Positions 47,777 to 60,100 of a stretch of 64,000 nucleotides of DNA are shown here, one piece after another. The DNA comes from Basidiobolus meristosporus CBS 931.73 (Eukaryota; Basidiobolomycota; Basidiobolomycetes; Basidiobolales; Basidiobolaceae). Numbering within the stretch: the stretch's first letter is position 1; the number at the start of each line of letters is the position of its first letter. A program made the position numbers and the translations under genes. The stretch spans positions 1 to 64,000 of the forward strand of contig MCFE01000479.1 of the NCBI GenBank assembly GCA_002104905.1. Direction: 5' to 3'. The notes beneath the pieces were generated by a model. That model was given only the letters and a program-made list of their open reading frames with translations. It was not told the origin of the DNA and ran no database searches.

Positions 47777-48418
47777 GCATGTTTGTCTACTTTCTGCAAT
47801 CAACCCATCAATGCGATTTGTTAAATATGTTGGCAATAAGTAAACACAAAGTTCTATAGTTGCAACCTTCAAATCAAGCGAAAGCGGAAGTAGTCGAACA
47901 AATGGATATCCGAATTCAATATAGCATCAGCAGATCCCATATGCGTGTGCTGATGGATTCTGTCCAGTTGCGTGGGAAATCAAAGATTAATCGAAATTCT
48001 GGAAAGATTACCTGGACTTCCTGCTTTCCAATCCACTCTGCTGGTTATATTTACGGAACCACGCCATTGGATTGAGGAGGACAATTTAATTCCAATTGAG
48101 TCAAGCGCCGTGAATCCACCAGCTACATGGTGATGAATTTAACATAGCGTTACCCACCAGATTGGCCCAGCACAAATGATGATTAACTCTGCGTTGGCGA
48201 AGAGTGCGCCCTATGCATTGATTGGTGTGGAGTGCGCTGAGCTGTTGACATGATGTTTGTGTGTAAAGAAGAATATCAAACATACTGTTGTTTACCAAGT
48301 TGAAAGTCACTGAGACGGTGATCATTTGCCACAAGGCAAACCTCGAGAGTATAAATTAATAACCTCTGAACGGTGGATATGTCAACCTTGAAATCATTCT
48401 CCTTATCTGTGAAATTTA
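47777..48418. other. Intergenic; promoter of the surface-protein gene
   Basis: Contains TATAAAT at 48350-48356, 63-69 bp before the ATG at 48419. Nothing else recognised. Confidence 0.5.
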
Positions 48419-48910
48419 ATGCGCTCCATGAAAGTCTTCTCGTGTTTTCTGTTCGGCTTCATCCTCGTCTCATTCACCCACGGTGGAGTTACCGTTTATC
48501 TCCCGGATGCTGGCAAAGAAAATACATGCGAGAACACGGTGACCTATAACCAATGCCGTTATAATGCGTTGGCAATGAGTTGCTCAGACACGGATCAGTT
48601 GTGTAATTGTAAACAGGCGCAACGCTTTGTACAATGCTTCCCGTTCTGCACCAAGGACGCGGGAATCTCTGCTTTGGAAACTGCACAAAAGGGGGAGGTA
48701 GACAAATTTTGCCACGGCCTGCCTGCAAGTTTGACTTCCCTCCTGCCAGCTGCCACGATGCAGTCGTCAGCGAGCTCTCAACCCTCGAGCACATATCCGC
48801 TAAGTAGCACTCCCAATTCCATTCTTAGCGCTGCACCTAACCCTGCTGGGAACATGATGGCAGGATCCCTATTGCTATCATGCATCCTACTGGTTTTAAC
48901 ACTGATGTAA
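48419..48910 (+). CDS. Small Cys-rich secreted protein with GPI-anchor signal
   Basis: An intact 163-codon frame. Residues 1-22 form a signal peptide (FSCFLFGFILVSFTHGG). The mature domain has eight cysteines at 37, 46, 55, 62, 64, 73, 77 and 98, an even number suited to four disulphides; the C-N-C triplet and spacing recall, but do not match, the CFEM domain. A Ser/Thr/Pro-rich stalk (about 103-140) follows, then a hydrophobic C-terminus (GSLLLSCILLVLTLM) with small residues before it, the layout of a GPI-attachment signal. It is probably displayed on the membrane or cell wall. I do not recognise the exact family. Confidence 0.75.
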   Translation: MRSMKVFSCFLFGFILVSFTHGGVTVYLPDAGKENTCENTVTYNQCRYNALAMSCSDTDQLCNCKQAQRFVQCFPFCTKDAGISALETAQKGEVDKFCHGLPASLTSLLPAATMQSSASSQPSSTYPLSSTPNSILSAAPNPAGNMMAGSLLLSCILLVLTLM

Positions 48911-50289
48911 CAATGTAGGCATTCAAGTTGCCTTGTATCCTATAACCATTTAGTGAATTTGTTGGCCAAGTCATGTATTCCATAGTTGTAACCACACCAT
49001 TGAAAATTATTGTCTAAACCAGATCTGTCTACCTCAAATGAACGCGATCTATGAACATCCCTTCCTAACGTGTGATTCGATTGGATCGAGGGGGGGGGGT
49101 GAGAGTTACTCTGTGCAGTGACGTATATTGGTGGTCTGTCACGCCATATACACCCTCTCTAAAATAAAACCAATACAGTTGTGCTGCACTCATGAAACTT
49201 TGGTCCGATTGACACAAACCGATGTCTCAAGCAGTTGCTCAGTGCAACGAAAACTCACTGGTTGTGTATTGGTTACGACTATCACTGATAATGTTGGCCA
49301 TCGTTGTAAGCTCGATGTCATGCATGCGTATTTGAGAGAACTGCTGTTGATAACAGTGCCGAAGAAACTAATGGGCTAGGAAGCTTACGGGGTGAAGAGA
49401 TGACTCCAAATTTATTTGTAGCGTGGCGGCATCCATCCGCTGTAGATCTCCCTGGAATCCTAGGTTGGGAGATACATCAATCTGTAGATATTCAGGCTTG
49501 TTTTAGAAAAGCTAGTTTGATGTCAGCATACCATTTTCTTGCTTCAAGAATCACCGGAAACAGAGATGCTACCTTTGGTACGCGGCATAGGGGCTTGAAC
49601 CAGCGAAATTTCCAGAGATTTGCAGTGAGGTATCTCACCACACCGTCTAGGAAGCCTGGATGATTTACCGAATGAATAAAAATACCAGCCAGTGTTGGGG
49701 CTCATGAGAGTGGAAAGTACGCTCAACTTGAAGGGTTACCCGGAAGGCCCATCTGAATCAGGGGTTTGGAACTCCGACCAGCACAAGCAAATGGGTTGAA
49801 TGGAACGGAGCGGGATTTCTCGGTGAATTAATAAAAAAGCTGGTGAAAAGCAAGATACTCCGCCGACATCTCTATCACCTGACAAATGTAGTCATAAAGT
49901 AGGCATCCTAGACAACTAACATCAATCGGCTACGAGCCTCGAGAAGATCGATAAAACAATGTAATTGCTCAAGATTGGGTTCAGGTACTTGCATTCTGTA
50001 TGCGATTCACGATCGCGCAAGTGAGGGCTGACCATCGATGTGGTGGATGCATGCCAAAGAGTTAGAAGGATCGATCAGCAGTTGGTTTAATCGATCGGCA
50101 GTGAGTTGGATCGAGAGCAATTATCAACTGTGTTGCGATTAGACCGATCCATTTGATTTCAGAATTATGAGATGGGTTTTCAGGAGTCCTTGCCAAATCC
50201 CACTTCCATATTTAGTGGCCTACATTACGAGCAGTATATAATCCAATTGATGGAACAGGCCGTGAATCTAATCCTTCATCTCACAAATA
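48911..50289. other. Intergenic; homeobox-gene upstream region with clustered ATCGAT sites
   Basis: No supported gene. ATCGAT occurs at 50034-50039, 50070-50075 and 50090-50095; the last two sit in a repeated block ATCGATCRGCAGT 20 bp apart. A TATATAA near 50,236 could be the core promoter. A poly-G run lies at about 49,090-49,099. Confidence 0.45.
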
Positions 50290-51437
50290 ATGAATGTCCA
50301 ACCTCAACTGTATCCTTCATATAAGATGACGCACCCAAACTCGGGCATCAATATGGGCATGGGCCTAGCTGGTGGGATCAGGGCAGTGGGAAGAGCCACC
50401 CCTCCATGTTTGGCAAAATCCAACATCGTCGATTCTGAAAGAGAAATCAAACGTCGCAACCGGCTCAACCCACAACAGGTCAGCCGATTGATCCAAGTGT
50501 TTAGACAAACCACGAAGCCGAGGACTGAGGTGCGACGAAATCTTGCCAAAGAGCTCGGAATGCACCACCGTGCTGTTCAGATCTGGTTCCAAAACCGTCG
50601 CCAAAAGCTGAAGAAACAACTTCAGCAGGCATCCGCCATCAATTCAAGCCAGCTTCTGAAGGGATGTATACTTGACCCTAATGGTGTATTACAGAGTTCG
50701 TTGGATGTTCTCTCCTTCAATTGCTTCGAAGACAGCTTTGCATTTCGCACTCAGAATCACACCGACTTCCATCGATCGCCACCACCATCATCATCACCCC
50801 CCTCCTCGTTCCCTTCAAGCGATCGGTCGTCCATCTCACCCCTACTTGAGAGTCCTGATAGCGATGGTTTGCATATGTTGATAAACCCTTCAGGTGATTG
50901 TTTGGAGTATAATCCAGTGGGGAGCTTGGAAGGTAATGAAGCTCGGCAAAGTAAAGAGATGCTTTCCAGCGCTAATCCATTTAACGATATACAGCCCTGT
51001 GCGAAACAATCGCCTTTGCCAAGCCAGAGTACAACCTAGAATGCGGTTCACTAGGCGCTATTGAATCTGACGCCCTCCAATGGTCAGTACCAGTTGAATC
51101 TCAACAGCCGGACTACTTGATATCCAGCGAACATTCAAGGATGAACCCTACGTTCCAGGTGAAGAAAGCTGAGGTGCCCATTGGCTACGACAGCCTCGTT
51201 GAATCTGGTGGAGCCTACCTTCAAGTCCCAGAGCCTTTACTGACGAGAGTAGGCACGCTAGCAGCTCATAATGCTCCGAAAAAGCAGGTCTCTCCCAACA
51301 TATTCTTTCCAGGGGAACCCCAAGCACAAATTTATACCATAGACCCCACATCCTATGGTATATCCACTGTCAACCACACGAAGTTTAGCCTTAATCCTGG
51401 TAGATTCACTAACTTCGACTCAACTTCAGTTCAATAG
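50290..51437 (+). CDS. Homeodomain transcription factor
   Basis: Two exons, 50290-50932 and 50995-51437, give 361 residues. The 62-nt intron (GTAATG, GCTAATCC, ATACAG) joins a second frame with clear coding character; without it the protein would stop early at 249 residues. A homeodomain lies at about 53-112: basic arm KRRNRLN, helix 1 around QQVSRLIQVFRQ, helix 2 EVRRNLAKELGM, and recognition helix HHRAVQIWFQNRRQKLKKQ with the invariant W99, F100, N102 and R104. It is the typical 60-residue class, not the TALE class. The rest is Ser/Pro-rich and likely disordered. It is a nuclear sequence-specific regulator with unknown targets. Confidence 0.88.
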
Positions 51438-52913
51438 TGATGTCCAGAGGTGGGGCTAGTTCAGCTCATGAAAATGCAAACGCAAATGTGGTTCGTTCCT
51501 TCTGCGGTATGCTCAACAAGACACACTAAACATGTAGAATTCTCACTTCATAAACCATACATTCATCATCGGAATCTGATCTGCAGTTGCGGATTTGCGT
51601 CGAACTCGCCGGTATTACCGGTGTAGTATGCTTTCGTGTGTTTGCATACCATATAGCCTATATGCTGCTAGTTCGTTTATTCCAAACCCCTGGTATATCT
51701 CAGTTCATTGAGGATTCTTCAATGTTCAATTCTATAGTGTCCAAACTATAATAAACCTAGCTCAACCGATAGCTACGTGCTACATGCATCAAGCACATTG
51801 AGAATCGCTCTCTATCATTAGGTCCATACACAAACACCCGTGATAACGAGCTTGGTGGTTGCTGCCATCCATTTGACCAATAAAAGCGACGTACAAGGGG
51901 CGTATACAGTTGATCGTATGCATCGGAGATGTTGCAAATTATGCATCATGTAGTCGCCCCACTGCTGATTAGTAACCAGTTCAATGTTCATTAGTTAAGG
52001 TGTGATGCTTACCTCCCTAAACCAAAAGAAAATGCCTGTTGTGACTATTTCTATTGAACCTGCATAGTCAACTAAAATCGGATGCCGTTTGATGGTACTA
52101 TTGACAGCACCGATAAACAGTTTTTGCTACGCTCGGTGTGAGGTTCTACTCGGAAGCAGCGATGTCTGTCGCACTGTTGCATTCGATGGAAATTTCAATC
52201 TTCGGTAATGATTGTTCTAGGTCGAGTCTTTGAGCAGGCGGGGATCTATCAGAGTGATAGCTGTGCTGCAGTCCACGATCAGCCCAAAACCTGATCTATC
52301 AGAGTTACACTGAAATCACCATTCTTGAATATGAGCTAAATTTAGGATACGTGTAGGGGCTGGGAAGAATCAGGATGGGGATTTTCCATAGCTCGTTAAA
52401 GTATCGAATCGGGTGTTCCCTTCAAACTGGACAGCAGAGTCAGACGGGCTACGCTACAAACGAACACTGTTCTTGGAAGTCGATAGGATCTATGTGTGCT
52501 GTGCAGTACTGAGGACATCCGCTAGCCTCATCTCAGGTGTCTATTCTACCCAACTGAGGACTCGACAGCCAGACATAGTTCTGATCCAGCAAGTTCACCG
52601 TTATGCTGGTTATGGAATTAAGCACACATTGTATTTATGCAAAATATGGTTGCAACAAGGTTTCGCCATGGAAATCTCAGAGCGAACAGGTTTTGAGGTG
52701 CCAACGTATTTGCCGATTAATAATAGAATACCGTGAACTGGTTTTTTCCCAGTTTATGATGGAATAGAAGCGCAAGAGAAGCTTTGGAATGGTTAGTGGT
52801 GTAACATAATAAATAAGGGAAATATGGTTCACCAGAGATAAAATCAAATCCTTTTAATAGCGAGCAAATGGCCAGTGCCAAATTTTGCAGTGTTAGCTTG
52901 CACTGAGTTTGTC
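51438..52913. other. Intergenic, no supported gene
   Basis: A 107-codon frame at 52413-52736 lacks recognisable features. Nothing else recognised upstream of the PAS gene. Confidence 0.45.
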
Positions 52914-53850
52914 ATGTCTGCCTATTCCTACATCTCTATTTCAACCGCTGGCGAAGATGGTGTAGAGCCTACTTTCATTTATCTATCCGCAAGTTTCAAC
53001 GAAGTGATTGGTCACGCAGATGAAGAAATGGTTAACAAGAAAGTGAAATTTGTTTTTCCAAACAAGTCTTTCTGGTACTCCTCTTTACGTTGCTTATCAG
53101 ACCTTCAGGCGTTCGGCACCATTTTGTACAATAATATCAAAACCGAATACGGCGATATTCTTTTGCAAACAGTTATGTTTTGTTGCGAAGGAAAGCATAT
53201 ATGCATCAATAGAAGACTTGGCGAAGAAGATTTCGCAGAAGGATTCTTGCTGGGTAGGCTTTTTCAGAGACTGCCTTCTTTCCTTTTGGCTAAATTTCCC
53301 TTATCCAAGAAAGCACTTGTATGGCAGAGTCTATTGTATGTGTCGACCATGAAGATATCTACATTGGGGTATGAATTACATTACATATTTGAGCGCATTC
53401 TTGGCATTTCTAACCGCTTTCCATCCCAAGACTCAGGAAGGTATGCTCAGTATAAAAGGTGAAATTTATCAAGCCATCGCTGCCTCAATTCCCCCATTCC
53501 CGATCAATCAACAACGCATCGGGTTCATACTTAATCATTTTTCCGAGCACTGTCCCATCAGCTACTGTGTTGGGGACCCGGAGAAAACACTGGGGATATG
53601 CAGAAAAAGCCTCCTTGGAACTTCGTTCTACAGTTACGTTGAGAGTAGTGAGCTCGACATGGTAGAGGAAGAAATAAGAAACATGAAAATCGGGAAATTC
53701 CGCACGTTAGTCACCCAAATCGAATTCACTTTTCTTTCTCCAAAAGGAAATCTGGATATCAATGCAGGCATTTGCTATTCCAGTGATGGGATCGTAGTAG
53801 TTTTAATGTTGCTCGATCCTTTTGAGTTTTTCTTAGACAAGGCTCTTTAA
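52914..53850 (+). CDS. PAS-domain protein
   Basis: Three exons, 52914-53253, 53310-53368 and 53431-53850, give 272 residues; introns of 56 and 62 nt have TTGGCTAAAT and TTTCTAACC branch sites. The start at MSAYSYISIST is preferred over an earlier in-frame codon at 52875. The N-terminal half is PAS-like (FIYLSASFNEVIGHADEEMV, then YNNIKTEYGD). After the small second exon (ESTCMAESIVCVDHEDIYIG), a second PAS-like part has GFILNHFSEHCPISYC, GTSFYSYVESSELDMVEEEI and SSDGIVVVLML. This matches the two-part PAS proteins common in zygomycete fungi. PAS domains sense light, redox or small ligands or mediate pairing. No LOV cysteine motif (NCRFLQ type), zinc finger or DNA-binding domain is seen, so it is probably a stand-alone sensor or partner. 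Confidence 0.75.
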
Positions 53851-54112
53851 TCGGACTTCACTCAGTTATCGCTTTGTATATTTCTGTACATACCTTCGAC
53901 CCTTTCCTAATTGTCTCTTATTAGAGCATTTCGCAGAGATCGGAGGTTCTTGTAAATAACTAATCACTTGGGTATAGCAACCATAAACGCACAAAACATA
54001 TATCTTGGTGTTGATATGAGACAGCTCACAGCATTCTCAGTTTATTACATTGCCATAAGTTTCGGTCTTCGTTACGTGGTCCTGATGGTTTATGCCATGG
54101 GGTGTATGCACA

Positions 54113-57100
54113 CTAATTGTGCATGAGAGAGGGGTGCTGCTCACGAAGACTTGTTGCAAGCTTCAAGAAGTGTTGACTCAAGTCCACTTCGTTTATGGCA
54201 TTATGGAAGCCGCAGGGGACCTGGGCATTGTCCTGCATATCCAAAACATTCTTCAGCTTGTTGGATCGAATGGATGCATTGTACTGCGCTTGGGCGATGT
54301 TGGCCATCTCCTTCAGAGACGAGCTGTAGGTGGTAACGGGTGAAAATAAAATGGAATAGAATCCTGTTGGGTATCTGGAGCATGTTTAGCCACAGGAACT
54401 GTGGAAGCATTGGAGTCATTGTAAATTACCCTAGCGATGCGAGCTTCTCAAAGAGATCGGAATAGTATTCCCTTCTAATCTGACATTCTCCATCAGAGAG
54501 GAAGATTATGGTAGGCAACCTAGTATAAGGTTTGTAAGTTCCACAAATGCACTTGAGGTATGTTTTTTGATCTAGCGCCTTACATCCTGGGATCCCAGTG
54601 GGTTTGGATCAATTCGCTTGCTGTTTTCATTGCGCTATCGTAGTTGGTTCCCGCAGGCCTTAATCTTTCACTTAGAAGGCGTTCAATCACTTCTTGCGCA
54701 TTCAATGTTGTGTCATGATTGAGCTGGATCTGAGATACACTGCTAAATAGCACGATTGATATGGCATCCCGGCCATCTGTTCCCTCGGACCACGTGGCTT
54801 GCCGAGATTGAAGAAATCGAAAGGTGGCGTCAAGTACGGCACCAAACCTATTGTTGAACGCTCCTACCAGGCGATTATACAATGGGGATCCGAATAAGGG
54901 CCCAAAATCACCGACAAACATCGAGCTGGACATATCCAAGCACAGCACAATATGATACCTGGCTTTTTCGGATACAGGGTTGGCGCAGTCGAAATGATGG
55001 CCATCAACTACAAGTGGCAGAGAAAATTGAGCACGATGGCTGAGATGGGGAAAAGCCAAATGTACCTGAAACATATCCTCTTCCCAAGGGACCAAGGTTT
55101 GCTGGATCCATAGGAGAATGGAACATACGAAGTGTGCAGTACGATCTACTAGAGTCCTGAGCTTTATGCTTTTCATCGGGACAATAGGCATCACAGCGTG
55201 CGAATAATTCTTGTTTTTCTTTGCCATACGGGTCTGTAGGAAGAGAAAGAATTGTGTTATTGAGTGTCGGCATAGCCTCAACAAGATTCAATACCTTTGA
55301 ACCCAGTTCGATCCCAGAAAAGTTTGTGCGTTATAAAATCTTTTGGGCGTTCAGGGTGTGGCTTAAGTTGCCCAAGAATATGCTTGCGTTCTTTGTCTAT
55401 ACTCTTCACAGCGTGTGTGGCGCCGATTTCGCAATACTCTATATGGGCGTGTGGCCCAAATTCCTGGCAATACTTTACAATGATTGAGCTTAGATGGCAC
55501 GCAGGTAGATGCAGTTTTTACTTACCATATTACACAGAAAGCATGAGCCACTGTCGCCAACGTTGAATGTATGAGATCGTAGTTCGAATTCGTCATCTAC
55601 CGCTGAGAATCTCGTGTTCACCATGTTCCCATGTCTAGTCTCATGTAGCTTTTGCGGATGACCAACTGGAAGTGTGCAAAAGTATTCGCAGTTGGGACAC
55701 TGAAAACAGTTATAAGTTGCAGGGCTCTCCCTCGAGGGGTACTTCTGGGTAAGCTTACCTTCTTTTGGCAGTAGTGGAAGGGATTGCTATCGGCGGAATG
55801 TTGATGGCTTCCTGGATGTGTGTACTTGCCACTGGGGATTTTTATACAACACCGCAACTTGTGAGCAATTTGAGTGTACTATAATAGATCAAACGTCAGT
55901 TTAGGAGCGTGGAAGCATGAAGCCTATTGACATACCTTTGTGTACATAAAACTGCCATGCTTGTTGGAGTACATCTCCTCAGCGATCTGAGGCTCGAGTT
56001 TGATCTCACAAATCCCTTCTGCCTCGCACAGTTTGGAACATGAATGCTCGTTGCTGGTAGTTCAAATATGAGTCACTACGAATCGATAAACTCTACTTCC
56101 TGACTTACCCGCAAAAATGATGCGCATCATCCGTTAATGCGTGGAAATGATCTCGACTCTTACAAGTAAGATTGCACCCTAACGGGCAAGAAATGGGGCA
56201 CGCTGACTGATTCTCGCATTTATGAATATCATGCGGTGTTTCAGAGGGAATGACGCAGAGATTGTTGCAGTTGAACACGGACGAATCGTGTTGTACTATG
56301 CCTTGCAGCGAACAAGGCTGTCCAGAAACGTTAGCAAGAAGTTGAGTACAGAGTAAGGAAGTGACTTACCTCCCCGCAGAAATGAACGCTTGACTGACAC
56401 AAATGCTCGTTACCATCGTGGTTTGCAGGCCTTGCACAGGTTTTTAAGCAATTTCTCTTGCTGTGTAGAGCGCAGGGTGCACCACATAAATGGATTGAAG
56501 TATCACATACGTGAGCTTCATCATGCCCCGCACGAAGTCCACAGAGTACCTCACTGACAAGTAGCTCTGACTCGTGCTGATCTGAAAATGAACAACCGTG
56601 GTGACATTCATGATCAGTACAACAGTCATGGTCCTCGTCGTGAAATTTGTTCAGAAGGCAGCGCAAGCTGCATTGGGAACATGTCAAACCACAAATCTCC
56701 CATCTTCTTTCGAACTTGGATATGCTTTCACTGAAATTATGCTGCAGTGCAGATATATCGCTGTTATCCGGAGGAAACCTATCGATATTCTGGTTGATCC
56801 AGGTGCTGATACGTTCGCGTCGCCTTGTCACCAGCCGTTGTATCAAAGTGGCGAATACCTCGAACCACTCCATATCTGATTTTGGCCATTTCTGTCGATC
56901 AAAGATGTTGTCGTTGACCCAATCACGAATGGGTTGACTCATCCCTTTGAATGGCTCTTCTGAGCTCAATACTAAACCCGAGTCGCAAGGCAATTCCACT
57001 TGAAGCACGCTGCCGTCCTTGCTTAAGCTGTGCTCAAAGATTTCGACCTCTTCGCCCAAGATAGTACCATCATCATAGTTCTGTAGATGCTGTTAGCCTG

Positions 57101-60100
57101 GAGGCAAGCAAACTATGGAGGTCAAGTTGACCACAAACCTTCAATGGTTCACTGAATGGGCTCAGCTCTTCTGTTCCAGTGGCAATCGCATGGTCTAAAA
57201 ATGCAGCAAGGCTCTTGGTTCGGATTTGGATAATATTGTTGTCCAAAGATGACCAGTCACAAATTTTCATCTTGCACATGAGAACCTAGGGTATTTCATG
57301 ATAAACTATAAGCACCGAGAGTATCAATGATTATGCTACATAGCCTCACCTTGATATTTTGCAGAAATTGCCGTGCGTTGTTGTGAGTAATTTTTTGCTG
57401 ACTTAACATCTGACCGATACTGTTGAATGTGGTGTAAAACTGGGGATCGTTGAATATGGGCCATGGCAATATGCTGAGCCGGGATCCATGCAGCTTTGTG
57501 ATGAAATTATCTTCTCCTTCTTTCGAGACGATCTGAGAAAACTTGGACTGGAACTCGCGTACAATTTCTGAACGGTCGCTAGCAGGAACATCTCTGATTA
57601 CAATGACCATGTGGGAGTGAAATAGCGACGGGTTTTGGGCAGGATCGAATATGGTGGCTCCCGATTGGAACCTTTGGAAAAGATCATGAATATCCCTGCC
57701 AATAGCAAAATCATTCTTGAATAGAATCATGTTCGAGATGGCTGCATTGAACAGGTTCATCAACACATCTTCTTGGGGTGTTCTTTCGATTGATTTCAGT
57801 CCCTCGAAATCCAAAAGAACGCAGAGGTATGGCCCATTTTGATCCTTGGTTGGGGTGAGAGATAGCCAAATGCCCTCAGTACATCTGGTGGCTGCACCAG
57901 CAAATGAAGAGTCCGCTAAATGGTTAAGTAGAAAGCTTTTCCCAAGTGACTGGCTTCCCATGGAACTTACAACCTTGACCGGATAGTCGCAGTAATACGA
58001 GAAAATCGATTCGTACCAGCCTAATGTACAGTTGGCTGTTAGCGTAGGAATGTCGCCACCTACCAACTGGTCATCGAAACTGTGGCAAGAAACCCCGTCT
58101 TTCAGAGGGACGAACTGATTATCCTTCGCAATTGCTATTTGGATAGGTAGAAGACAGCCAAGTTGAATTAGCCACTTGCCACAGTAGTATTGGTTAAACC
58201 AACTTTCAGGCAGATTTTTGAGGTCAACAGTTTTCATGTTGACGATCTCTACGCTGAATTCATTTTTCAGCTTATTCATTGGTTTTCTGGTATCGCTGTC
58301 CAGGCTTTGTATCTGTCTGTTCATGTAGTTTTTGAAGAATTCCTCATAGTCGTATTGTCCTCGATTGTTCGGTCTGTGTTGAGTGTTTGTGCCGATTCTC
58401 AGGACCTGATTAATTTTCTGCGCTACAAGTCCACTCTCCTGCTCGATAAAGCTGTTCACTGGGTAGCGTTCCCACATAGCCTTGTAGCAGTCAAGAAGAT
58501 CATTGACCTTCGATGGGGCTTCATAGTGGTATATGTTGAACGTTTGGAGTTTCTCGAGCGATATCCACGTGTGCTCACTTACAAACGAAGCTCGTAAAAG
58601 AGTATCTGAGAAGATTTCCTCAATTTTCAGTCGATTCCCAACGAATATTATATAGCCATTCGGTTGCATATTGCTGGTGAACATCGTATCTTCGCCATGT
58701 ACTGAAATGCCGTTTTCCAAGCCTTCGTCAAAGGCGAGAGATATCTTCCCGCTAAACGTCCTGGTCGCAAGTTTCTCCCTGAACTGCCATTTGTTTCTTT
58801 CGAGAGTGATACCCACATACGCCGAAGTGAAAATGGATTGTTCCACATTGAAGCCAATAATATGGATCTGATGCCCTCCCACCATCGATGCTGATATCGA
58901 CTCCAGCGAATTGAAGTTGGGAGGCAGCTGGATTTTGCGTACTTTCTCGCTTTGGCCAAAATCACCCCAAAACCACACGTAGACCATTAATTTGCCTATT
59001 TCTTTCGAGTCGCAGCTTTGATCCTCATGGGTAGCAGATTCATCATTGGCATCAGTTAGCATAGTCAAGTCCTCCTTCGTACAACCCCTCCTGGTTGGCT
59101 CGAATTCTTCCAAAAATGCCAGCAGGCAAGATCCATCTGAAGTCGATACGACACGAACAGCGTTGCTGGGAATCATCATGGAATTCGGTAGGATTTGATG
59201 TTGAATCATGCTGTAAATGCGCGCCTTTCCACTGCGCTCGATAAAGCATAGCTCTTCGCTTCCAGTGGGAAATAGCAAATGAGTAATGTCTGGGATTTGA
59301 TAATCATACCAGGCCTTGATCTGAATGTCGTTGTATCGGCTGCTAAGGGTTCCGGATGCCTCATCGAATATGTAAATATTTGCCTAATGGTGAAGTTAGG
59401 GTTTCCGCCGAGTTTTCCCCAAAGTAGTGCATTTAGAAATTCGCATACGTACCTTCGCATTGGATTTATCGTAGATTGCAACCAGCTGGCTGGCCTCGTT
59501 AATGGCTATCATCACATGATCCGGGTGTATGTGAAATTTCTTGAGCAGCCTATCTTCTTTGATATTACTTCCTATGGTTGAAGCTGCGGCATAGTACACC
59601 TTCAGAGTGGATTCTGTATACGACGCGATGAATGCGAGGTATTTCCCGTTATTTGTCTGGTAGATGCATCTATAGGGATATGCCTGGTTAGCGGAGCAGA
59701 TGGCAGGGCTCGCCGATTTCGAGTTCACTCACTTGAGACATTCCTCTTTGTAGGGCAGCTCAATGTAACTTAGCGTTTTCTTAGACGAGTTGCCCTCGAA
59801 CTGAGGAATCAGGACCTTCTCATTGCCTTGCTCTAATTCTCGAATATCTGATGCCTGGACATAGGTTAGATGAAGGTAGTAGCGAAGAATGTCCGGCTGC
59901 TTAGTTTCTACAGAGTAAGCAATGCTCTGGCGGTGTTGGTATATATCAAATCGCTTAAGTTTAAATTCGCGATCGTTGCTGGAAAAATGCTCTATCAACC
60001 GGCCAATGGAGTCGTCCACATACTCATGCTCTAGTTGGGTAAGAGCAGATAGCGATTCAGCCTCTAATTTTCGGATCTGGCGTTGCATCATCGTTTTCAG

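Noticed and set aside
50290-51039. Homeobox gene as a single 249-codon frame
   Set aside because: Downstream sequence in another frame is clearly coding and a 62-nt intron with good signals joins it.
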